A stretch of 64,000 bases of DNA, from positions 90,848 through 154,847 of the forward strand of contig JAFGSA010000046.1 in assembly GCA_016934855.1 (NCBI GenBank). The letters run 5' to 3'. A model generated the notes under the pieces. The model saw only the letters and a list, made by a program, of their open reading frames with translations, searched no databases and had not been told where the DNA came from. This document shows, piece after piece, positions 1 through 8,615 of the stretch (its first letter is position 1; each line of letters begins with the position of its first letter). Position numbers and translations under genes: made by a program. This stretch comes from Elusimicrobiota bacterium (GTDB taxonomy: Bacteria; CG03; SLGR01; JAFGSA01).

Positions 1-371
1 AGCTTCTCTTCCAGGATCTCCGTGTATCTTTTTTCCTTCGGGTATATATAGCGCGCGGCCCAGGTCACCGAATCCCCCAGGACCAGTATCCTGTACGTGC
101 CGGCGCCCTTTTTCAGATCATACTCCCTGTCGAACATTCCCAGCGAGTTGATACCCATGTCCGCATTGGGCTCTACCGAATAGCCCAGTGTCGCGGAAGG
201 GACGTACTTTATGCCGGATTTATAGGGACAATATACATTTTCGACAATAAGGAATCTCTGCGCCGGTTCCGTGTCCGCTAGAAAGAAAAACATGGCTTCG
301 GCAGAAAATAAAACCGCGATAACTGACAATACCAGCAGCAATGCCGCTTTTTTCAGATTATCAAACTTCAT
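1..371 (-). CDS. SGNH/GDSL-like hydrolase, N-terminal part (g1, cut by window edge)
   Basis: Only the first 123 codons are present; the gene runs off the left edge. Residues about 9-30 form a hydrophobic segment after a short basic start, a membrane anchor or uncleaved signal, so the rest is probably periplasmic or extracytoplasmic. A block reading RILVLGDSV follows at residues 94-102; GDS is the nucleophile block I of SGNH/GDSL hydrolases. The preceding GINSLGM stretch is also common just ahead of this block in envelope SGNH proteins. Such enzymes typically add or remove acyl groups on surface glycans, but the catalytic Asp/His block lies outside the window. The start ATG overlaps the stop of g2 (ATGA), so it is the most downstream gene seen. 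It was read directly from the DNA because the truncated frame is easily missed. Confidence 0.75.
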   Translation of the reverse strand, partial: MKFDNLKKAALLLVLSVIAVLFSAEAMFFFLADTEPAQRFLIVENVYCPYKSGIKYVPSATLGYSVEPNADMGINSLGMFDREYDLKKGAGTYRILVLGDSVTWAARYIYPKEKRYTEILEEK

Positions 372-1051
372 CTGCCGGCGCCTTCTTCCAGCTTTTTCCT
401 GGCTTCGGACGCCCATTTCCTTTCGGGGTACATCCTGAGCGCTTCGTCCAGAAAGGTTTCTGCCCTGCCGTATTCTTTCATATCCGCGCACACCTCGGCC
501 AGGAGAACCAGGTAGTTGTAGCGCATGTCATCGTCAAGCCCGCTGACGTCATTCAGCCCCTTTTCCAGGTAATGCCGGGCCGTCTTCTCGTCTTTCCTGT
601 AGCGGTATACCCGCGCATACTGGAAGATGACATCGGCGGCACCGGGGTCAATGCCGTACGACCTGTCGAGGAACTCCAGGGCCTTTTCATAGTCTCCTTT
701 TTTAATATATATCTTGCCGAGCTCCGTGAATGCCGGCCCGTAACTGCCGTCTATTTGCGTTATCCTGTTCAGCGTGCGCTCCCGGGAGGAACAGTCGCTT
801 TTCAACTCCTGCAGGCGGCTGAGGAAAAACAGGGCATCCGTATTCCTGCCGTTCTTACGCAGTATATATTTTATCTTCTTTTCGGCCGCGCGGGCATCCC
901 CGCTCTCCGCGAGCCTTCTTGCCTCGAGTATCATCCCGGATATATCCGCCGTATCTTTTGTCGGCCGGCAGGATATAACCGCCGCGCACAGCGCAAAAGC
1001 GGCAGAATACGCGATATATTTCGGGATAGGAGATCTTTGTCCGCCCATCAT
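368..1051 (-). CDS. TPR-containing lipoprotein (g2)
   Basis: This 227-residue protein starts with a basic/hydrophobic signal segment ending in VISC, with Cys28 fitting a lipobox. It is therefore predicted to be a lipidated protein on the outer face of a membrane. Residues about 39-227 are helical TPR-type repeats; the clearest unit is around residues 103-140 (ELGKIYIKKGDYEKALEFL). Unlike its neighbours it has no radical SAM domain. The first two codons are both ATG and the start overlaps the stop of g3, so it is translationally coupled to the array, and it overlaps g1 at its end. Its TPRs could scaffold an envelope complex with g1 or dock the cytoplasmic array's product after export, but that is inference. 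Lipidation and the TPR fold are well supported; the partner is unknown. Confidence 0.85.
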   Translation of the reverse strand: MMGGQRSPIPKYIAYSAAFALCAAVISCRPTKDTADISGMILEARRLAESGDARAAEKKIKYILRKNGRNTDALFFLSRLQELKSDCSSRERTLNRITQIDGSYGPAFTELGKIYIKKGDYEKALEFLDRSYGIDPGAADVIFQYARVYRYRKDEKTARHYLEKGLNDVSGLDDDMRYNYLVLLAEVCADMKEYGRAETFLDEALRMYPERKWASEARKKLEEGAGR

Positions 1052-2703
1052 ACAGGGTTCTCCTGTTCAGCCGCTTTACCGAGCATCTTATCCGCTTTTT
1101 CGTATTTCCCGTTCTTCCTGTAGAATTCCGCCATGCCGGAACACGCAAGAGCATAATCCTCGGATCCCCTGGCGGCCTTTTTTATAGCCGCGTTATAAAA
1201 CCTCTTCGCGCGCCAGTATCTTCTTCTTGCGGAATGGTAGACGGCTAACCCCCGGTTTACCATGGATGACCCCGGGTCCATCCTGAAAGCCGCCCGCAAC
1301 AATCTTCCGGCATCCTTCAATAGCCCTTCCTCAATACGGATCCCGGAAAGCATCACGTAAAAAACCGGGCTCTGAGGATAGATCCGCAGCGCATTTTCCA
1401 GATGACCGGCCGTCTCGTCCCTTTTTCCCGCCCCGTGCCGCCCGTAAAGGTATCCTATATAGTAAAGCGCCCAGAACCTGTCATCGTCATATTTGAATGA
1501 CATCAATGCATTTTTAAAGTATCCCAGCGCCTTTTCATATTCTCCCGCAGAGATCAGCAGCCTTCCCGTCAGGACATAGGCCTTGGCCTTTTCCTCCATC
1601 GGCTCGTACTCCATGGCTTTGCCGAGCAGGTCTTTTACCGTATCCCGGTCTCCGCGGCGCGCATGCTCTTCCGCCTTTACGACTATCTTCTCCAGTTCAC
1701 GGCAGAGATTCTTGCCTTTCTCGAAATTGATGTTATCCGCCCTCCTGAAAGGGCAATCGCAGCCCGCGTCTTTCATGGTTTTAGACATATTGTTTGCCCT
1801 GAGCCCGCTATATATCCCGCTATTCCATATTTCTTCAAAATCCTGATATTTAAAATCGCCCACCGGGTCGCCCCTCCAGACAGTGCACGGGTCCACCCGC
1901 CCGTCAGGGTGGATCACCATGATAGGAAACGCGTCTTCCAGACAGACATCCTCCCTGTCATGCGCCGGGCCGCTCCCGGACGGCCCCGGGCTGCCCGGTG
2001 CATACGAGTCCATATCCGGAGTGCACCCCAGATGAATACCGCTGCTCTCCGCGATTTCCCGCGCCTTGAGGATACTGCCTGTCAGCCTGCCGGGATTCCC
2101 TGCCAGACTCTCTGATTCCATCCCCTTTACTATGATGCGCATGGGCTTGACGCTTATCTCTTCTATGCCGTAGCGGCTTGCCAGAGCCACTATGCCGGGG
2201 AGTTCCTCTATATTTTTTTTCATGAGCGTGACCGAGAATATCATCCTCGGAGTCTCCTTCCCTTTTTCTTTCCTTATCTTCCTGACACTGTCTATGTTTG
2301 CCAGCACTTTCTCGAAATCCGCGCCTTTCCTGATCGATTCGTATGCTTCTTTTCCCGCCGCGTCCATTGATATGAACAGCCGCTCCAGCCCGGCGTCTAT
2401 CATACCGCAAATGTTATCCCTGCTCAGAAGCGTCCCGTTAGTGATGATCGAAGTCTTCGGGATATCGAACTGGCCGGTAAAAGCCAGCATACCGGCAAAG
2501 CCCTCCGCGGCGAAAGCCTCCCTGCCGCACGAGAGCCACAGCTCTTTTGCATAAGGGAAAACCTGCCCGGCGATCTTTTTATACAGCTTCAGCGGCATAT
2601 CGTATTTTTCGGTTTCCCGGGGCACGCCGCACATAATGCACGCCAGATTGCACCTGGTGGTGACATCCATGAGAACCCGCTCTATGAAACGGCTTTCTTT
2701 CAC
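1048..2703 (-). CDS. Radical SAM protein with C-terminal TPRs (g3, reversed domain order)
   Basis: A 551-residue radical SAM enzyme of unknown substrate. The cluster motif is almost at the N-terminus (Cys18, Cys22, Cys25), so no TPR precedes it. Where most members have W-x-GGE, this one reads SCGREA, a variant shared only with g5 (SCGYEA). A Cys-containing tail at about residues 254-340 has Cys254, then PC followed by TVWRG, EIWN and GCDC, consistent with an auxiliary Fe-S cluster. Residues about 345-551 are five or six TPRs placed after the catalytic part, the reverse of all other TPR members. It starts with GTG in a GTGA overlap with g4, behind a GGGAGAG ribosome site. The domains are clear; the reaction is not. 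Confidence 0.9.
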   Translation of the reverse strand: MKESRFIERVLMDVTTRCNLACIMCGVPRETEKYDMPLKLYKKIAGQVFPYAKELWLSCGREAFAAEGFAGMLAFTGQFDIPKTSIITNGTLLSRDNICGMIDAGLERLFISMDAAGKEAYESIRKGADFEKVLANIDSVRKIRKEKGKETPRMIFSVTLMKKNIEELPGIVALASRYGIEEISVKPMRIIVKGMESESLAGNPGRLTGSILKAREIAESSGIHLGCTPDMDSYAPGSPGPSGSGPAHDREDVCLEDAFPIMVIHPDGRVDPCTVWRGDPVGDFKYQDFEEIWNSGIYSGLRANNMSKTMKDAGCDCPFRRADNINFEKGKNLCRELEKIVVKAEEHARRGDRDTVKDLLGKAMEYEPMEEKAKAYVLTGRLLISAGEYEKALGYFKNALMSFKYDDDRFWALYYIGYLYGRHGAGKRDETAGHLENALRIYPQSPVFYVMLSGIRIEEGLLKDAGRLLRAAFRMDPGSSMVNRGLAVYHSARRRYWRAKRFYNAAIKKAARGSEDYALACSGMAEFYRKNGKYEKADKMLGKAAEQENPV

Positions 2704-3752
2704 AGCTCTCCCGACCTGTCGCCGTTACCGAGGAACAGGCCCAGATAACGCCCCTCAAGGCACTCCCGCGAGCAGAATCCGGACGTCTTGCCGGCCACGA
2801 TATTCTCCCTGTACAGCTGCATAACGGGATTATTCCATACTTCGAGCGGATCATCATGGATAAGATTGCCTGCCGAGGTACTGCATACGCAGTCTGGTTT
2901 TATCTCGCCGTTGGGCATCACGGAAAGCTTATACCACGGCGCACTGCACCCGGGCGTTCCTGCGGCAGTTTCTCCCCGGGCCGTTTTCCCTCTACCCAGC
3001 AGGTACCTGAAAGGATGGGAAAACACGATACCGTGTTTTTCTGTCTCTTCCTCGACCCGGGGGACCGTTTCCCTTATGAATTCCAGCGCTTCTTCGTCCG
3101 GCGGATCGAATAATTCCTCTTCCGGGAGCTCGCCGTATTTCTGCACGAACTGGATCTTGCCGAACCCGTGTTCCCGGGCAAAATCGACAAGCGGGAGCAT
3201 CTGCCTGAAATTGCTCTTCATTATCACGGCAAACAGGGTTTTCTCAAGCAGAGGATTGTTCTTCCGCTTTTCCGAGGCATGAAACCGCTCCAGGTTCTTT
3301 AACAGCTTTTCAAAACTCGCGCCCTTTCTTATATATTCATATACGGCCTTGTCAGCGGCATCGATCGAGAATGTTATATCGAGGTGCGCATCTGTCAGGA
3401 TATTCATCCAGTCATCGTCGATGAGGAGCCCGTTCGTGGATACAGACTGCTTTATATTCGGATATTCCTCTTTTATCTTCAGGAACAGGCCTTTAAAGTA
3501 AGGTACCAGAAAAGGTTCGCCGCCCTGCCAGTTTATCATCTCAAGGGCCGGGCACAGCGGGAATATCTTCCGTACCGCATCATACGGCAGGTCGACCGGA
3601 GCCTCCCTGCACCAGCCGCACATTATGCATGATATATTGCACCGCGTGGTCAGGAGTATTACCAGCCCCAGGGGCCTTGAGCTGACCACTGTCCTGCCCT
3701 CCCCGCAGTCTCTGATATAAGCCCTCAGGTTGTCTTTGCTTTTATTATCCAT
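2700..3752 (-). CDS. Radical SAM/SPASM-like protein without TPRs (g4)
   Basis: A 350-residue stand-alone member. The radical SAM motif is Cys38-x3-Cys42-x2-Cys45 and WQGGEPFL sits near residue 75. The auxiliary-cluster tail begins at Cys269 (CSAPW) and continues with CVC, EVWN and FCSREC. Its N-terminal 35 residues lack the LNEIEI junction found in most members, retaining only SSRPLGL before the core, so it is an early-branching or trimmed copy. The 45-nt gap ahead of it (3753-3797) holds a small inverted repeat, CCCT-n6-AGGG, but no clear promoter, and no good ribosome site lies close to the ATG. Substrate unknown. Confidence 0.88.
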   Translation of the reverse strand: MDNKSKDNLRAYIRDCGEGRTVVSSRPLGLVILLTTRCNISCIMCGWCREAPVDLPYDAVRKIFPLCPALEMINWQGGEPFLVPYFKGLFLKIKEEYPNIKQSVSTNGLLIDDDWMNILTDAHLDITFSIDAADKAVYEYIRKGASFEKLLKNLERFHASEKRKNNPLLEKTLFAVIMKSNFRQMLPLVDFAREHGFGKIQFVQKYGELPEEELFDPPDEEALEFIRETVPRVEEETEKHGIVFSHPFRYLLGRGKTARGETAAGTPGCSAPWYKLSVMPNGEIKPDCVCSTSAGNLIHDDPLEVWNNPVMQLYRENIVAGKTSGFCSRECLEGRYLGLFLGNGDRSGEL

Positions 3753-3797
3753 AACGGCGATGATCTATCGAGTATATCTCCCTGATTTGAGGGAACG

Positions 3798-4787
3798 TCA
3801 TCGTTTCCTGTTTTCCGAGTATATGCACCTGTTACAGTCGCTGTCGAATTTCCCGTTTCTCAGGTTGTCTCTGAATTCCCTGTATTCCCGGGAATTCCAT
3901 ATCTCATCGAAATCCTGGGTTCTGAAATCACCCACAGGCCCCTTCCTCCAGAACACGCACGGGTACACTTCGCCGGACGGCCATATCACCATCGATTCGA
4001 AGGGATTCTGTTTACATCCGGGCCTTTCTTCCCCCGCCGCACCCGCAGCGTCAAGATAGCACAAGGTTTCAGGGGTAAGCATCAGCTCCACATCCAGCAT
4101 CTCTGCTTTCCTCTGCGCCCCGAGAAGGACCTCTTTTGTTTTTTCCGGGATCCTGTCCAGGCTTTCGTTCTCAAGATATCGATTGTGTACATGAACCGCC
4201 TTTACAAGCAGTCTTCCCGCCTCGTTGTCTTTTGCGATTTCCATGATACCCGGAAGTTCATCTATATTGCTCCGCATCAGGGTCACGGAGAAAACAAGCG
4301 TCGGATAGCTTACATTGCATTCTCTTTTTATACGATTGAGCAGTCTTATATTATCCATTATCCGGTTAAAGTCAGAACCTCTCCTGATCTGCTCATAGGT
4401 TTCCTTGCTGGCGCCGTCAAACGAAACGAGGAGGTTGGTCAGCCGGAATTCGATTATCGCCCTGATAATCTTCTCGTCAAGGAGCATTCCGTTTGTCATA
4501 ATCTCTTTTTTTTCTATATCATGCTCCCCGGCTATATTGATCATATCCAGTATATTCTCAGCCATCAGAGCCTCATATCCGCATGATATCGTAATAAAAT
4601 TCAGATAAGGGAAAACCTGTTCCGCTATTTTTCTGTATGCATACAACGGCATATCCTGCCCCTGCCTGCCGCTGTCTCCGATATAACACATCCTGCAATT
4701 AAGATTGCATTTCGAGGTTACATCTATCATCAGCCTGGTGATAGTCACATTGTCCGGCCTGGATGCTGCAGGTTTATTCTTTTTCAT
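3798..4787 (-). CDS. Radical SAM protein, SCGxE variant, no TPRs (g5)
   Basis: A 329-residue protein with Cys27-x3-Cys31-x2-Cys34 in an SKCNLNCRMC context. In place of W-x-GGE it reads SCGYEALMAE, matching g3. The tail starts at Cys258 and contains YPC, DEIWN and DCNRC near the C-terminus, with spacing like that of g3 and unlike the CxxPW tail of most members. g3 and g5 therefore form a pair whose TPR content differs: g3 has C-terminal repeats and g5 has none. Its ATG lies inside the end of g6 (14-nt overlap), suggesting coupling. The reaction is unknown; the radical SAM assignment is firm. Confidence 0.88.
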   Translation of the reverse strand: MKKNKPAASRPDNVTITRLMIDVTSKCNLNCRMCYIGDSGRQGQDMPLYAYRKIAEQVFPYLNFITISCGYEALMAENILDMINIAGEHDIEKKEIMTNGMLLDEKIIRAIIEFRLTNLLVSFDGASKETYEQIRRGSDFNRIMDNIRLLNRIKRECNVSYPTLVFSVTLMRSNIDELPGIMEIAKDNEAGRLLVKAVHVHNRYLENESLDRIPEKTKEVLLGAQRKAEMLDVELMLTPETLCYLDAAGAAGEERPGCKQNPFESMVIWPSGEVYPCVFWRKGPVGDFRTQDFDEIWNSREYREFRDNLRNGKFDSDCNRCIYSENRKR

Positions 4788-5634
4788 CCTTCACCAGAAG
4801 GAACGCCCATTCGTTACATGGGCAGATCTCCGAATGACACGGCATGGGCCCGTCCAGGAGGGCGAAATCCTCATCGAAAAAATTACCTATTTTCACATTC
4901 TTCCCGCCGACGCCGCCGCCGCCGCACCTGAAAACTTCACCGTCAGGATGAATTACAGCATAAGTATGGCCTGCCTTACAAAGTCTGCCGGCTGTTCTCT
5001 TCGGCTCGACCTGGAATTTCTCGCCGGAGCGTTCTCCGAGGCTCAACCCTATTATTTCTTTCTCTCTGTCAGTATAGCTTGCGGGATAATCCTTTCCCTC
5101 GTATCTGCCCCAGAACGTCAGTACGCTGAAGTGCAGTCCTTCCCTGTTCATCACGGCTTTGTACCCGGGTATTTTTTCCAGCTGGGGCGGATATGCCAGA
5201 TACAGTACGTTACCCAGCATCCCATGTTTGTTCAGGATTCCGGCTTTTTCAACGAATTCTTCAAAACGGGCGAAACCCGGATGATAGCTCGCGCTTATTC
5301 TGACATCCCTGCTCCTGATCCTGTCAATAAACCTTTCCAGTTCATCTTTACCGAGCGAGAGGTTCGAGGTGATCTCAATATCGTGCATCCCGGAGAGCGC
5401 CTCGAATATCTCCTGGTATCCCGGATATATCAGCGGCTCGCCGCCGGCAACGGTTATCATCACCCTTCCATACTTATCGCGTATCCTTTTCCAGTGCCCG
5501 ATGAGTTTTTCCGGCTCCGGGTACTTGTTGTTCTTCTTAAGTTCCTCCCACTGGCCGTGAAACCAGCAGTACGGGCACCTGTAGTTGCACGCGAGGTGTA
5601 TATCCCACGTAAACGTTATTTTTCCTCTTTTCAT
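4774..5634 (-). CDS. Radical SAM protein, CNYxCxYC class, no TPRs (g6)
   Basis: At 286 residues this is the smallest complete radical SAM member. The motif is Cys16-NYR-Cys20-PY-Cys23 and AGGE follows at residues 63-66. The tail differs from the CxxPW type: it has CKAGHTYAVIHPDG, then FRCGGGG, then PCHSEICPCNEW at the end. The same class recurs with N-terminal TPRs in g22 and g30, so g6 is the bare catalytic form of that class. The Gly-rich stretch after FRC replaces the CCANK or CCEDL seen in the other two. It is 14 nt downstream of g7 and overlaps g5. Function unknown beyond radical SAM chemistry with a probable second Fe-S site. Confidence 0.88.
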   Translation of the reverse strand: MKRGKITFTWDIHLACNYRCPYCWFHGQWEELKKNNKYPEPEKLIGHWKRIRDKYGRVMITVAGGEPLIYPGYQEIFEALSGMHDIEITSNLSLGKDELERFIDRIRSRDVRISASYHPGFARFEEFVEKAGILNKHGMLGNVLYLAYPPQLEKIPGYKAVMNREGLHFSVLTFWGRYEGKDYPASYTDREKEIIGLSLGERSGEKFQVEPKRTAGRLCKAGHTYAVIHPDGEVFRCGGGGVGGKNVKIGNFFDEDFALLDGPMPCHSEICPCNEWAFLLVKDEKE

Positions 5635-5648
5635 CGGCCGCTTTTTAC

Positions 5649-6716
5649 CTACGCCATCCTGTACAGTTCTTCCCTTTCCATATTCGAGAGGCAGTTATTA
5701 TTGCAGAAACCCCGGCAGTTCCTGCCGATTATCCTTCTTCTATATTCTATCATCATATCGTTATTCCATATCTCAATAAGCGAATTATCATGTATGTTTC
5801 CCACTTCCACGGGGCAGATGCAGTTCGGCTTGACCCGGCCGCCCATATCTATAAAAAGGTGCTGCCAGGGCCACAAACAGAATATCCTTCTTTCGGGCGC
5901 CCTTTTACCCGTATCCCCGCCGCCGGATCTCTCCTGGCCTACAGGGAGCCAGCAGTGAAAATCCATCCCCTTCTCCGAGGCAGTTTTCCTCAGGTACGCC
6001 ACATCAGCCGCTATCCTGCCTGTAATCTCGCGGTCTCCGGAATCGAATATGTTCTCCTTTTCATATCCGTCGAAATGCGAAAATTCGTGCAAGGCCGTGA
6101 CCGTCAGGTCATCGAACCCGTGCTGAAAGGCAAAATCCGCGGCGCCCCTGAGCTCACCGAAGTTCGACCTCATGACTACGAAGTTCATCGAAGTGGTTAC
6201 AGGTGCCCTGCCGCCGGATTCCTTTTCAAACCGGGACCGGGCATCCTTTACCAGGGCAAGGCTGTTCAGCAGGTCCCCGAAACCCGCGCCCCTCCTTATC
6301 CGCTCGTACGTGCCCTTCGTTACGCCGTCTATAGAGAATATCAGATTGATCCTGGCTTTTACAAGCCTTTCGGCCCATGACCGGTCTATGAGCAGCCCGC
6401 TCGTTGCGAGCTCCTGTCTCAATCCCGGGAACTCGCAGGCTCTCTCATAAAGTTTTTTGAAATATTTTGAGAGGAACACTTCCCCTCCCTGCCAGTATAC
6501 CCTCCCCAGAAGCGGCATGTGTTCATAGATTTCCCCGGCCGTTTTCTCAGGTATATCCCAGTCAGGCTTCCACCTGGGGCACATTATACAGTCGATATTG
6601 CACCTGGAAGTCAGCGCCGCCCCCAGCCCCTGGAAACAGGACTCGAGCACAAGTTTTCCCTGAGCTATCTCCCTTTTATTCAGCGCCGCGTTCTCAGCTG
6701 CCGTAATAGATGTCAT
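5649..6716 (-). CDS. Radical SAM/SPASM-like protein, TPR-less member of the fused class (g7)
   Basis: A 355-residue protein. Its first 40 residues keep the junction found between TPRs and the core elsewhere in the array (LNKREIAQGKLVLES), but no TPR comes before it, which suggests TPR loss or a founder without repeats. The core has Cys39, Cys43, Cys46 and WQGGEVFL at about residues 75-82, a SIDG strand followed by TYERIRRGA, and a KENIF loop. The auxiliary-cluster tail starts at Cys280 (CLWPWQHLFID), then CIC, EIWN and FCNNNC. A good ribosome site (AAGGA, 4 nt spacing) precedes the ATG. Substrate unknown. Confidence 0.9.
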   Translation of the reverse strand: MTSITAAENAALNKREIAQGKLVLESCFQGLGAALTSRCNIDCIMCPRWKPDWDIPEKTAGEIYEHMPLLGRVYWQGGEVFLSKYFKKLYERACEFPGLRQELATSGLLIDRSWAERLVKARINLIFSIDGVTKGTYERIRRGAGFGDLLNSLALVKDARSRFEKESGGRAPVTTSMNFVVMRSNFGELRGAADFAFQHGFDDLTVTALHEFSHFDGYEKENIFDSGDREITGRIAADVAYLRKTASEKGMDFHCWLPVGQERSGGGDTGKRAPERRIFCLWPWQHLFIDMGGRVKPNCICPVEVGNIHDNSLIEIWNNDMMIEYRRRIIGRNCRGFCNNNCLSNMEREELYRMA

Positions 6717-6727
6717 CTGTTCCTTTT

Positions 6728-8605
6728 TTATAACGGGTATTCGTCTACCTTGAATTCTTCATATTCTTTCATGCCTGTTATGCATTTATAATCGCACCAG
6801 TCCGGGCATCTGTTGAGTATTTTTTCCCTGTAAGACCTCATGACGGGGCCGTTCCAGATATCCAGGAGAGACATACTGTCTATCGAACCTGCATAGACGG
6901 GGCACAAGCACTGGGGTTTCACGTTCCTGTGATAATCTATATACATGCTCTGCCAGGGGAGGTAACATAAAACAGGACTGTACCGGGGCGCCGGCGCGGG
7001 TTCACGACGCTCCGCGCCGCCGCCGGGCTCGCCGGCGCAGGGAAGGCAGTAAGAAATATGTATTCCGTACTCGGCGGCCTTTTTCAGTATGCGCGGCCTG
7101 ACCCTGCTTATATGCTCTTCGGCGCGGACGTCATTATTAAGGAATATATTCTCAGCGCCGGAAATGCCTTCCACGGGAGAGAACTTCAGGGTATCGAACC
7201 CGTGCTCTGCCGCGAAATCAAGCGCTTTTTCCATCTCGCAGTGATTGGACCTCATGACTACGAAATGCATCGACAGGGTCGGCTTCCTGCTGGCGGAATC
7301 TGTCCGGGAAGCAGCTTCTTTTCTGTAATGATTTAACCTGGTTATGTTCTCGAGCAGGGCAGCGAATTTGGCCGGCCGGCGGATTTTTTCATAGGTTTCA
7401 CTGGTAACCCCGTCTATAGAAAGAGTCAGGTCAACGCCGGCCCGCACAAGCTTTTCCGCCCATTTATCGTCTATCAGTATCCCGCTGGATACCACCGACT
7501 GTATCAGTCCGGGATGCATAGCCGCCGCATCGAAAAGACATTCGAAATCCCTGGCCAGGAAGACCTCTCCCCCCTGCCAGAGTATACTCCTGAGATAGGG
7601 AAGAAGAAAGAGGATCTCATCTGCGGTCTTTTTAGGGAGTTCCCAGCCGGCTTCCCTGTAATCGCACATTATGCAGTCCAGATTACATCTGTCGGTGATC
7701 GTGACGCCTAGCGACCTGGGCATGGATTCCAGCTTTGTTTTTCTCTCAGTGATCTCTATTTCGTTAAGGACCATATTCTCGTAAACCCTGTCCCGCCTGC
7801 CTTTGATCATGTTCCCGGCTTCCGTAAATTCCTCTATCGCCTCGCTTTGCATTCCGCATTCTCTATAGAGTCTGCCCAGCATCATATGATCGGATTCTCT
7901 TTTTTCTTTCTTTTTCCCGATATTTTCCATCCGGGGCCCGTATTTCGTCCTGGCGGCTGCGTAATCTATGGATCGCATGGACTTCCCGCCGGACACGGAA
8001 GCCATTTCATAATAAAGGCATGACTTCAGCGCGTTTTCTATCCATTCCTCTTTCAGCCCCGCTCCCATCGCCTTTTTAAGAAAATCCGCCGCTCTGCCCG
8101 TATCGCCTTTTCTCAGGCAGTTCCTCCCGAGCTCTGCGTATACCTGAGCGTCGGCCTCGTTTCGCTCCACCATACCGCCGAGCACCTTCACGGCAGAATC
8201 GTATTTCCCAGCATCGTAATACAGCCTGGCCATATCCTTGAGCATCTGGCCTGTTCTATATCCTTTTCTGAAGGCTTCCTCGAATTCGGAGAGGGCTCTC
8301 ACGTACTCTTTTTTCATCTCGTATGCTCTGCCTATCTCCGCATTTATCTCGCCGTCTTCGGGCGCCGCGGCCGCCAGACCGGACAGTTCTTCTATAGAGA
8401 GGTCATACTCGCGGCAATCGCGGTAGAGCCTACCTATGTTCTTGCGGGCGCGCAGCTCGTCGAACCCGTTTTCCCTGGCTCTATCTAACTCCTCTATCGC
8501 TCCTTTAAGGTCGCCTTCCCTTTCGCGTGCGCACGCGGCCTCGAAATACACGCTGCCCCGCGCCGCGTTTTTATCGGCATTTTTTCTTTTATCAGGAACA
8601 GGCAT
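6728..8605 (-). CDS. TPR-radical SAM/SPASM-like protein (g8)
   Basis: About 625 residues: six or seven TPRs at about 15-265 with a non-TPR spacer near residues 190-230, then the junction LNEIEITERKTKLES, then the core (Cys307, Cys311, Cys314; WQGGEVFLA; SIDGVTSETYEKIRR; a GAENIF loop). A Pro/Gly/Glu-rich stretch comes just before the tail at Cys547 (CYLPWQ ... CLC ... DIWN ... CDYKC). I chose the ATG at 8605 because AGGGAG lies 5 nt upstream. An in-frame ATG at 8635 would overlap g9 and has no such site. Substrate unknown. Confidence 0.92.
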   Translation of the reverse strand: MPVPDKRKNADKNAARGSVYFEAACAREREGDLKGAIEELDRARENGFDELRARKNIGRLYRDCREYDLSIEELSGLAAAAPEDGEINAEIGRAYEMKKEYVRALSEFEEAFRKGYRTGQMLKDMARLYYDAGKYDSAVKVLGGMVERNEADAQVYAELGRNCLRKGDTGRAADFLKKAMGAGLKEEWIENALKSCLYYEMASVSGGKSMRSIDYAAARTKYGPRMENIGKKKEKRESDHMMLGRLYRECGMQSEAIEEFTEAGNMIKGRRDRVYENMVLNEIEITERKTKLESMPRSLGVTITDRCNLDCIMCDYREAGWELPKKTADEILFLLPYLRSILWQGGEVFLARDFECLFDAAAMHPGLIQSVVSSGILIDDKWAEKLVRAGVDLTLSIDGVTSETYEKIRRPAKFAALLENITRLNHYRKEAASRTDSASRKPTLSMHFVVMRSNHCEMEKALDFAAEHGFDTLKFSPVEGISGAENIFLNNDVRAEEHISRVRPRILKKAAEYGIHISYCLPCAGEPGGGAERREPAPAPRYSPVLCYLPWQSMYIDYHRNVKPQCLCPVYAGSIDSMSLLDIWNGPVMRSYREKILNRCPDWCDYKCITGMKEYEEFKVDEYPL

Positions 8606-8615
8606 TACGGCTCCC

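Noticed and set aside
3753..3797. CCCT-n6-AGGG inverted repeat in the gap before g4 as a terminator
   Set aside because: The stem is 4 bp with no U-tract following, so it is too weak to call.
4705..5958. A 417-codon open frame on the plus strand
   Set aside because: It is antisense across g5, g6 and g7, all with intact radical SAM motifs. No domain is visible in the plus-strand product.
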